Shown here: positions 1 through 5,853 of the stretch, piece after piece
Position numbering within the stretch: the stretch's first letter is position 1
Layout of the letters: every line of letters begins with the position of its first letter
NCBI GenBank assembly: GCA_030698575.1
Contig: JAUYMQ010000055.1
Coordinates: 1 to 13,055, forward strand
Direction of reading: 5' to 3'
From: Deltaproteobacteria bacterium
Lineage (GTDB): Bacteria; JAUYMQ01
Length of the DNA: 13,055 nucleotides
Translations under genes and position numbers: made by a program
Notes under the pieces: model-generated
The model's database searches: none
The model's input: only the letters and a program-made list of their open reading frames with translations
What the model was told of the DNA's origin: nothing

Positions 1-1
1 G

Positions 2-142
2 ATGGCCCAGTACGCGTCGAGACAGCGGGCCTTGGCAGTCCTGGCCGAGCTAACCATCTGGATCGTCGACGGCGGCCACCCGCGAGGGACTAAGCACGAC
101 GGGACGGTGTTCCGTTTCCCGCCTGACAGAGAGGAGGCATGA
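2..142 (+). CDS. Hypothetical protein, possibly only the C-terminal end
   Basis: An open frame of 46 codons begins with ATG at the second base of the window and ends with TGA at 140-142. Its third codon positions are strongly GC-rich, like the confident genes downstream, which supports real coding. Because the frame is open to the window edge, the ATG may be internal and the true start may lie outside. The product is basic in the middle (HPRGTKHDG) and ends in PPDREEA. I recognise no family. A GAGGAGG ribosome site for the next gene lies inside its last codons, so the two genes are probably translated together. Confidence 0.5.
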   Translation: MAQYASRQRALAVLAELTIWIVDGGHPRGTKHDGTVFRFPPDREEA

Positions 143-145
143 TCG

Positions 146-376
146 GTGATCACCGAGGCGTACGAGTCCCGAACCATGCGGGCGGCCGAGCTTGAACTTT
201 GCGAGTGCGGCTCGGTCGTGGTAGACGACGTACGGCTCGCGACGGCCCTGGTAGCCACCGCGAAGTGCGCCGGCATGTGCAGAGTCGCCGTGCGGCCTCT
301 CGCGGGCAGCGGGTATCTCGTGGAGGCGCTGCCCAGGCCGTGGCTGCGAGTCCTGAGAGGAGGGCGAACCGAATGA
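146..376 (+). CDS. Small hypothetical protein (76 aa)
   Basis: The frame starts at GTG 146, eight bases after a strong GAGGAGG ribosome site at 131-137, and ends with TGA at 374-376. An ATG at 176 in the same frame is a weaker alternative start. The product is a small soluble protein with three Cys residues in the first half (CEC, then CAGMC) that could bind metal, though the spacing fits no family I know. Its stop overlaps the ATG of the next small gene (ATGA). I cannot assign a function. Confidence 0.6.
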   Translation: MITEAYESRTMRAAELELCECGSVVVDDVRLATALVATAKCAGMCRVAVRPLAGSGYLVEALPRPWLRVLRGGRTE

Positions 377-489
377 AGCGTGCGCTGTGCTACTGGTCAG
401 GGCCGGTGCGGCTGTTGCAGAGCTTGCTGGCTCGGGGAGGCGTGGGGATGGTGGGGGTGGTGTCGGAGGCTAGCGTGGGGAGGCGGTGA
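373..489 (+). CDS. Very small hypothetical protein (38 aa)
   Basis: ATG at 373 overlaps the TGA of the previous gene and the frame ends at TGA 487-489, which in turn overlaps the GTG start of the next gene. This double stop-start overlap is the main support, since translational coupling at both ends would be unusual by chance. The product starts MKRALCYWSG and has a Gly/Val-rich stretch (GGVGMVGVV) that could be weakly hydrophobic. No family is recognised. The 3' half is very G-rich (434-480), so the codon pattern alone does not prove coding. Confidence 0.4.
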   Translation: MKRALCYWSGPVRLLQSLLARGGVGMVGVVSEASVGRR

Positions 490-821
490 GCCAGATGCAG
501 GAGGCAGAGGCGAAATTCGAGGCCGAGGCCACGCAGTATCTGCTCCCTGACGGCGAGCAGCGGACCCGTGTTATCGAGTTGCCGGAATCGCTGCGGCCGC
601 AATACGAGGCGATGCGGGCGTGTGGGTGCCGGCTGACGGGAGAGATGCTGCGCACCGGCGAGGTTTCGTTCGCGATTGAGCACCCGGAGGCCGATTACGA
701 CCTGGTCGTCGTTCCCAACGGCCCAGAAGGCACGGCAACATGGCACGACATGATTCGCCGGCTCGACCGAGCTGAGTTCGAGAAGTGGCTGGCGCAGTTC
801 GGGGAGGAGAGCGCGTCATGA
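486..821 (+). CDS. Hypothetical protein (111 aa)
   Basis: The frame starts at GTG 486 within a GTGA overlap with the preceding gene; the GGGGAGG at 477-483 can serve as ribosome site. It ends at TGA 819-821, overlapping the next ATG. The product is acidic, begins with an Ala/Glu-rich helix-like segment (QEAEAKFEAEATQY) and continues with a mixed segment containing FAIEHPEADYDLVVVPNG. There is no signal peptide, membrane segment or recognised motif. It is probably a phage accessory protein of unknown role, co-translated with its neighbours. Confidence 0.65.
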   Translation: MSQMQEAEAKFEAEATQYLLPDGEQRTRVIELPESLRPQYEAMRACGCRLTGEMLRTGEVSFAIEHPEADYDLVVVPNGPEGTATWHDMIRRLDRAEFEKWLAQFGEESAS

Positions 822-1303
822 TCTACCTCGCCGGCATGCCTGACCTGCGCACCGAGCCGCCCGAGCCGTGCTGGGGACATTGTGCCTGGTGTCCTCGGGT
901 GCTCGGCGAGTTCGACGAGGGCGAGGTTGTGCGCGGAGCCCTGCTTTGCGGGGACTGCGCGTACCGTGACAGCATCGGATGGGAGGACGAGGAGATGGAC
1001 GCGCACGAACTGCGGGAGATGCTGGTGGAGATGATCGAGGCCATCGAGTTCCATGCGATCGGCTTGAGCGAGGGTGCGAAAAAGCTCGCGTCGGGCCGCA
1101 TCGAGGCCGAGCGCATCGGCCACCAGTACAGCGACGACAGGATGCACTGGCTGCGGGCGTTTGGCGAGCTCGACGCAGCCAGCAGGGAAGCGCTGGGGCG
1201 ACTCGATGCCACAGCGGAGATGCTGCGGGTGCGGGCCGAGAGCGTGCGGGAGGAGTTGGGGGACGAGAGGACACCCGCGGTTGCAGCCACGGGTGTCAGG
1301 TAG
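818..1303 (+). CDS. Small zinc-knuckle protein with helical C-terminal half (161 aa)
   Basis: I chose ATG 818 because it overlaps the upstream TGA (ATGA) and follows GGGGAGGAG at 801-809 by the usual distance; an in-frame GTG at 785 lies inside the upstream gene and lacks such a site. Residues 19-26 (CWGHCAWC) and 45-48 (CGDC) give a Cys-rich pattern that looks like a structural zinc site. The rest, from about residue 60, is charged and helix-prone (MDAHELREMLVEMIEAIEF) and may form a short coiled coil. I do not recognise the family. Zinc site plus helix suits a nucleic-acid or protein adaptor, but that is inference. The gene's last bases contain a GACACCCG/CGGGTGTC hairpin (1270-1297). Confidence 0.65.
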   Translation: MIYLAGMPDLRTEPPEPCWGHCAWCPRVLGEFDEGEVVRGALLCGDCAYRDSIGWEDEEMDAHELREMLVEMIEAIEFHAIGLSEGAKKLASGRIEAERIGHQYSDDRMHWLRAFGELDAASREALGRLDATAEMLRVRAESVREELGDERTPAVAATGVR

Positions 1304-1319
1304 GAGCGGCTGGATGGAG

Positions 1320-1369
1320 GCTCCCGTCCCCTCTATCTTAGCAGGGGGCGGGAGCGCAAGCAACTCCCG
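1320..1369 (+). promoter_or_regulatory. Competing hairpins in the leader of the SMC-like ATPase gene
   Basis: This 79-base gap is the longest in the left half of the window. GCTCCCGTCCCCT (1320-1332) can pair with AGGGGGCGGGAGC (1343-1355), 13 pairs with one G-U. The segment CGGGAG (1349-1354) can instead pair with CTCCCG at 1364-1369, just before the GAGGAGG ribosome site of the next gene. The two pairings exclude each other. There is no T-run after the first stem, so it is not a standard intrinsic terminator. A role in translation or transcription control is inferred. Confidence 0.35.
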
Positions 1370-1382
1370 AGGAGGGCGAGCG

Positions 1383-2678
1383 TTGAACACGATCACCATC
1401 AACAAAATCGAGATCGAGAACGTCAAACGTGTCAAAGCTGTCAAGGTCGAGCCGACAGCCAACGGCCTGACGGTGATCGGCGGCAGGAACAGGCAGGGGA
1501 AGACATCCGTACTGAATGCCATCGCCTGGGCGCTCGGTGGTGATCGTTACCGACCCTCCGAGGCCCAGCGCGAAGGATCGGTTATCCCGCCGACGTTGCA
1601 CATTGTGATGAGCAACGGTCTGGTAGTCGAACGCAAGGGGAAGAACTCGGACCTGAAAGTGACCGACCCGTCCGGGCAAAAGGCTGGCCAGCGCCTTCTC
1701 GATGAGTTCGTCGAGCAACTGGCTCTCGACCTGCCCAAGTTCATGCAGGCCACCGACAAGGAGAAAGCCGACACACTTCTGCGCATCATCGGTGTGGGTG
1801 AAAAGCTTGCTGAACTGGAGCAGCAGGAAAAGTCGTTGTATGAGCAGCGGCGCACCATTGGGCAGATCGGCGACCAGAAGGAAAAGTTCGCCAAGGAGCA
1901 GCCCTACCATCCCGACGCACCCAAAGAGCCGGTGTCGGCGTCCGACCTGATCAAGCAACAGCAGACCATCCTTGCTAAGAACGGCGAGAATCAGCGCAAG
2001 CGGGAAAACCTGCAGAGTCTCCAGGCACAGTACAAACAAATCAACGCACAATTCGAGGAGCTAGTTGCCAAGCGAGCAGCTATCGCCGCCGACCTGGATA
2101 CAGCCTGCAAGTCCGCCCAGGACCTGCAAGACGAATCCACCGCCGCGCTGGAAGGCAACATCTCACAAATCGAGGAGATCAACCGCAAGGTCCGGGCCAA
2201 CCTCGACAAAGGCAAAGCCGAAGAAGATGCCCTGGACTACGCCAACCAGTACGCTTCCCTGACCACCGCAATCGACGAGACACGGCAGGCGAAGGTCGAT
2301 CTGCTCAAAGGGGCCGATCTTCCTCTTCCCGACCTCTCGGTCACAGACGGCGCCCTCACCTACCGCGGGCAGCGGTGGGACAACATGAGCGGCACCGAGC
2401 AGCTGCAAGTCTCCACGGCGATCGTGCGCAAACTGAATCCCAAGTGCGGGTTTGTTCTTCTCGACAAGCTCGAACAGATGGACCTAGACACCCTGCGTGA
2501 GTTCGGAGCGTGGCTTGAGGCCGAGGGTCTACAGGCCATCGCTACGCGGGTCAGCACCGGTGAGGAATGTACTATTCTCATCCAAGACGGCTATGTCGTC
2601 GGCGCCGAGCAGGCCGAACCCGTGACGGCACCCGCTGCCACAAACGGGAACAGCTCATGGAAAGCGGGGGAGTTCTGA
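1383..2678 (+). CDS. SMC/RecF-like phage ATPase with central coiled coil (431 aa)
   Basis: The probable start is TTG 1383, just after a GAGGAGGGCGAG ribosome site; the frame is open further upstream, but that part overlaps the previous gene in another frame. Residues 1-60 form an N-terminal ATP-binding half with Walker A at 34-41 (GRNRQGKT), preceded by the IEIENVKR segment typical of RecF/SbcC/SMC proteins. Residues about 140-310 are charged and heptad-like, consistent with a short coiled coil. The C-terminal half has a degenerate ABC signature (MSGTEQ, 335-340) and a Walker B-like segment (FVLLDKLEQMD, 357-367), where Lys follows the Asp and a Glu comes three residues later. At 431 residues it is much shorter than SbcC/Rad50, as is usual for phage versions. 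It probably acts in DNA repair or recombination with the next two genes. The C-terminus (SSWKAGEF) resembles that of the DUF669 protein. Confidence 0.85.
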   Translation: MNTITINKIEIENVKRVKAVKVEPTANGLTVIGGRNRQGKTSVLNAIAWALGGDRYRPSEAQREGSVIPPTLHIVMSNGLVVERKGKNSDLKVTDPSGQKAGQRLLDEFVEQLALDLPKFMQATDKEKADTLLRIIGVGEKLAELEQQEKSLYEQRRTIGQIGDQKEKFAKEQPYHPDAPKEPVSASDLIKQQQTILAKNGENQRKRENLQSLQAQYKQINAQFEELVAKRAAIAADLDTACKSAQDLQDESTAALEGNISQIEEINRKVRANLDKGKAEEDALDYANQYASLTTAIDETRQAKVDLLKGADLPLPDLSVTDGALTYRGQRWDNMSGTEQLQVSTAIVRKLNPKCGFVLLDKLEQMDLDTLREFGAWLEAEGLQAIATRVSTGEECTILIQDGYVVGAEQAEPVTAPAATNGNSSWKAGEF

Positions 2679-3739
2679 TGCAGATCACACGCGGCAAGGT
2701 CCCCGGAGCGCAAAAGGCCACAATTTATGGCCCCGAAGGAATCGGTAAGTCGACTCTGGCGGCGAAGTTCCCGAACCCTCTGTTCATCGACACCGAGGGC
2801 AGCACAAAGCACATGGACGTGGCCAGGACGCCCAACCCCAGCAGCTGGGCGATGCTGTTGAGTCATGTTGCTTACGTCAAGGCCAACCCAACGGTCTGCG
2901 ACACCCTCATCATCGACACGGCGGATTGGGCAGAGACGTTGTGCATCGCACATATCTGCGCCGAGAGGCAGTGGAAGAGCATCGAGGACGCTGGTTACGG
3001 GAAGGGATACACCTACCTAGAAGAGACCTTCGGCAAGCTGCTCAACATCCTGAACGACGTGATTGAGTGCGGTATTCACGTCGTGTTCACGGCCCACGCG
3101 CAGATGCGCAAGTTCGAGCAGCCCGATGAGGCTGGGGCGTATGACCGGTGGGAGATGAAGCTGGAGAAAAAGATCGCGGCGCTCATCAAAGAGTGGGCTG
3201 ACATGGTGCTGTTCGCCGGCTATCAGACTTACGTGGTCAACGTCGACGGCCAAGGCGTCGAGAAGGGTAAGAACAAGGCCCGCGGCGGCAAGCGGATCGT
3301 TTACACGCAGCATCACCCTTGCTGGGATGCTAAGAACCGGCATGACCTCCCCGCCGAGCTGGATCTGGACTTCGCGGGAATAGCGCATTGCTTTCCGCTC
3401 CGGTCGGTGCCGGCTACCAAGGTTCCGGCGGTCAATGTGGCAGCAGATCCATCGAAGCCGGCTGATCCAACACCAGCTCGCATCGAAGAGCCCACATTGC
3501 CCACTGCTGCGCCCCCAGCAACGGACGGTCTGGAAGCCCAAGGCGTCCCCCGACCTCTCGCCGACCTCATGCTTGCAGACGGCGTATCTGTCGCCGAGAT
3601 TCAAGAGGTAGTCGCCGAAAAGGGCTACTTCCCTGCTGATACGCCGTTCGCCAACTACCCCAAGGATTTCGTCGAGGGCGTGTTGATCGCGGCATGGCCG
3701 CAAGTGTCGGCGGCGATCAAAGAGCTGGTTCCGTTCTAG
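2678..3739 (+). CDS. Sak4-like RecA-fold ATPase (single-strand annealing/recombination protein)
   Basis: ATG 2678 overlaps the upstream stop (TGATG) and follows GCGGGGGAG. The 353-residue product has Walker A at 18-25 (GPEGIGKS), an acidic FIDTEG segment at 36-41, Walker B at 76-84 (TLIIDTADW), a sensor-like HVVFTAHAQ at 134-142 and KNRHDLPAEL near 219-228. This layout is that of the phage AAA_24/Sak4 family, a RecA core reduced to the ATPase, which promotes annealing of single strands with an SSB-like partner. Residues about 245-285 are a Pro/Ala-rich linker and 290-353 a small helical extra domain ending in ELVPF. That tip recalls the PF terminus of SSB proteins, though it lacks the acidic run. 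The DUF669 gene next door is the likely partner. Family assignment is confident; the C-terminal domain's role is unknown. Confidence 0.88.
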   Translation: MQITRGKVPGAQKATIYGPEGIGKSTLAAKFPNPLFIDTEGSTKHMDVARTPNPSSWAMLLSHVAYVKANPTVCDTLIIDTADWAETLCIAHICAERQWKSIEDAGYGKGYTYLEETFGKLLNILNDVIECGIHVVFTAHAQMRKFEQPDEAGAYDRWEMKLEKKIAALIKEWADMVLFAGYQTYVVNVDGQGVEKGKNKARGGKRIVYTQHHPCWDAKNRHDLPAELDLDFAGIAHCFPLRSVPATKVPAVNVAADPSKPADPTPARIEEPTLPTAAPPATDGLEAQGVPRPLADLMLADGVSVAEIQEVVAEKGYFPADTPFANYPKDFVEGVLIAAWPQVSAAIKELVPF

Positions 3740-3772
3740 GAGTCACACATCCAAGGGAGGCGTCTAACGCGC

Positions 3773-4234
3773 ATGGCTGATCAAGGGCACGAACTGGGAT
3801 GGGACAGCTCAATTGAGAACGACGGCTCTGATTTTGTCGTATTGCCCGAGGGAGATTACGACTTCGAGGTAGTCGACTTCGAGAGAGCCCGACACCCCGG
3901 CAGCGAGAAGTTGCCGCCATGCAACAAGGCCGTCGTACACATCCAGATCAAGGGCCAAGAGGGCGCGTCTACGATCCGGCACAACCTCTTCCTCCACTCG
4001 ATTACAGAGGGCATGCTCTGTGCCTTCTTCACGGGCATCGGCCAACGGAAAAAGGGTCAGAAAGTCACGATGAACTGGAATGCAGTCGTTGGCGCCCGGG
4101 GGCGTGCCAAGGTCGGGATCCGGAAGTGGACCAATGATTCCGGTGAAGAGAAGGTGTTCAACGAGATCAAGCGCTTCTATGAACCGGAGGCAAAGGCGCA
4201 GCAGCAGCCGTCGTATCAGGCGGGGAATTTCTGA
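3773..4234 (+). CDS. DUF669 family protein, probable ssDNA-binding partner of the annealase
   Basis: The 153-residue product starts at ATG 3773 behind AGGGAGG (3754-3760, a rather long 12-base spacing). It shows the typical DUF669 pattern in order: LPEGDYDFEVVDFERAR (24-40), PPCNKAVVHIQIKG (48-61), LFLHS (72-76), GIGQRKKG (88-95), MNWNAVVGARGRAKV (100-114) and NEIKRFYEP (130-138). DUF669 proteins are common in phage recombination cassettes beside Sak4, Erf or AAA ATPases; an SSB-like role is often proposed from context and fold, and I infer it here. Residues 139-147 are a Gln-rich linker followed by a conserved-looking tail, SYQAGNF. The gene's last bases also form the ribosome site of the helicase gene (TGATG overlap). 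Confidence 0.88.
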   Translation: MADQGHELGWDSSIENDGSDFVVLPEGDYDFEVVDFERARHPGSEKLPPCNKAVVHIQIKGQEGASTIRHNLFLHSITEGMLCAFFTGIGQRKKGQKVTMNWNAVVGARGRAKVGIRKWTNDSGEEKVFNEIKRFYEPEAKAQQQPSYQAGNF

Positions 4235-5853
4235 TGGCGACCGCCACGATGGATCTCCGTCCGTATCAGGTCGAGAGCAAAAATGCCATCCAAGCGGAGT
4301 GGGCAAAGGGGAACCGCCGAACTTTACTCGTCTTGCCAACCGGCACGGGAAAAACCATCGTCTTCTCCAAGCTGGCCGAAGACTGCGTTCGTGATGGTGA
4401 GCGGGTTTTGATACTCGCTCACCGGGGCGAACTCCTTGAGCAAGCGGCCGATAAGTTGAACCAGGCCACTGGGCTGGGTTGTGCTGTCGAGAAGGCCGAG
4501 GAGACCTGCCTTGACAGCTGGTTTCGGGTTGTCGTCGGCTCGGTGCAATCCATGATGCGAGAAGGCCGCCTGGCCCGGTTCGACCCGGAGTACTTCGGAA
4601 CGATCATCGTGGACGAAGCTCACCACGTTCTCTCGGAAAGCTATCAACGTGTGCTGCGCCATTTTGATGGCGCCAAGGTCCTGGGGGTAACAGCGACCAG
4701 CGACCGCGGCGACATGCGCAACCTGGGCGAGTATTTCGAGAGCCTGGCTTACGAGTACACGCTTCCCAAGGCGATCCGGGAAGGGTATCTGTGTCCGATC
4801 AAGGCGCAGACCATCCCGCTCCGGCTGGACCTGACCAGCGTGGGTGTGCAGGCCGGAGATTTCAAGACGTCCGATTTGGGATCGGCCCTCGATCCTTACC
4901 TTCATCAGATCGCAGAAGAGATGGCCGAGCATTGCTTGGATCGGCGCACTCTCGTGTTTCTGCCGCTCATCGCCACGAGCCAGAAGTTCCAGACCATCCT
5001 TGCCGCCAAGGGCTTCCGGGCCGTCGAGTGCAACGGCGAAAGCCGGGATCGTTCGGAGGTTCTGCGTGACTTTGCAGGCGGCAAATACGACGTTCTCACG
5101 AACTCGGCCTTGCTCACCGAGGGTTACGACTGCCCGCCCATAGACTGCATTGTGGTTCTCCGGCCTACCAAAATCAGAAGCTACTATTCCCAGATGGTGG
5201 GCCGCGGGACCCGACTCTATCCCGGCAAAGACCATCTCCTTCTCCTGGACTTCCTCTGGCACACGGAGCGCCACGAGCTCTGCCACCCCGCCCACCTCAT
5301 CTGCGAGTCAGATGATGTGGCGCAAAAAATGACGGCCAACATTGAGGAGTCCGGCTGCCCGGTAGACATCGAGCAAGCCGAGAGGGAAGCGTCAGAAGAT
5401 GTGGTCGAAGCCAGGGAGCAGGCCCTCGCCCAGAAACTCTCCGAGATGAAGCGGCGCAAGCGGGCCCTGGTCGATCCGCTGCAATTCGAGATGTCCATTC
5501 AGGCCGAGGACCTCGCCGGGTATGTGCCGAGCTTCGGTTGGGAGATGGGGCCACCCACAGAAAAGCAAGTGGGCGCTCTTGAAAAGGCGGGCATCTTGCC
5601 GGACGAAGTCGAGAGTGCCGGGAAGGCGTCAAAGATCCTCGATCGGCTGAGCATACGCCGCATAGAAGGGCTGACCACACCGAAGCAGATTCGCTTCCTC
5701 GAGGGACGGGGGTTCGAGCATGTGGGCCAGTGGCGGTTCGAGTCGGCCAAGGGTTTGATCGACCGGATTGCCTCCAACGGCTGGCGCGTGCCGCGAGACA
5801 TTGATCCATCCAAGTACACGCCAGCTGAGCCAGCGGAGGCGTGGCCCGCATGA
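4234..5853 (+). CDS. DEAD/DEAH-box SF2 helicase (539 aa)
   Basis: ATG 4234 overlaps the upstream TGA. All main SF2 motifs are present: motif I LPTGTGKT (34-41), Ia LILAHRGELL (59-68), II VDEAHH (126-131), III VTATS (152-156), V TEGYDCP (295-301) and VI QMVGRGTR (320-327). It should be an ATP-driven DNA translocase or helicase of the phage/UvsW-like group that remodels forks or recombination intermediates. After the two RecA lobes comes a charged helical segment (375-411). The C-terminal part has two similar units, TEKQVGALEKAGI (442-454) and TPKQIRFLEGRGF (482-494), the second ending in LIDRIASNGWRVP; this looks like a duplicated DNA-binding appendage. It is translationally coupled to the primase gene by an ATGA overlap. 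Confidence 0.92.
   Translation: MATATMDLRPYQVESKNAIQAEWAKGNRRTLLVLPTGTGKTIVFSKLAEDCVRDGERVLILAHRGELLEQAADKLNQATGLGCAVEKAEETCLDSWFRVVVGSVQSMMREGRLARFDPEYFGTIIVDEAHHVLSESYQRVLRHFDGAKVLGVTATSDRGDMRNLGEYFESLAYEYTLPKAIREGYLCPIKAQTIPLRLDLTSVGVQAGDFKTSDLGSALDPYLHQIAEEMAEHCLDRRTLVFLPLIATSQKFQTILAAKGFRAVECNGESRDRSEVLRDFAGGKYDVLTNSALLTEGYDCPPIDCIVVLRPTKIRSYYSQMVGRGTRLYPGKDHLLLLDFLWHTERHELCHPAHLICESDDVAQKMTANIEESGCPVDIEQAEREASEDVVEAREQALAQKLSEMKRRKRALVDPLQFEMSIQAEDLAGYVPSFGWEMGPPTEKQVGALEKAGILPDEVESAGKASKILDRLSIRRIEGLTTPKQIRFLEGRGFEHVGQWRFESAKGLIDRIASNGWRVPRDIDPSKYTPAEPAEAWPA

Noticed and set aside
1074-1382. Upstream extension of the SMC-like ATPase frame
   Set aside because: The extension overlaps the zinc-knuckle gene in another frame, gives an Arg/Ser/Cys-rich sequence unlike the family, and the TTG at 1383 has a strong ribosome site exactly where the ATPase fold begins.
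695-1522. Long minus-strand open frames such as 695-1522, 1338-2051, 4324-5295 and 10776-11813
   Set aside because: They mirror confident + strand genes or structured DNA, have Arg/Pro/Ser-rich products typical of antisense frames in GC-rich DNA, and show no motifs.
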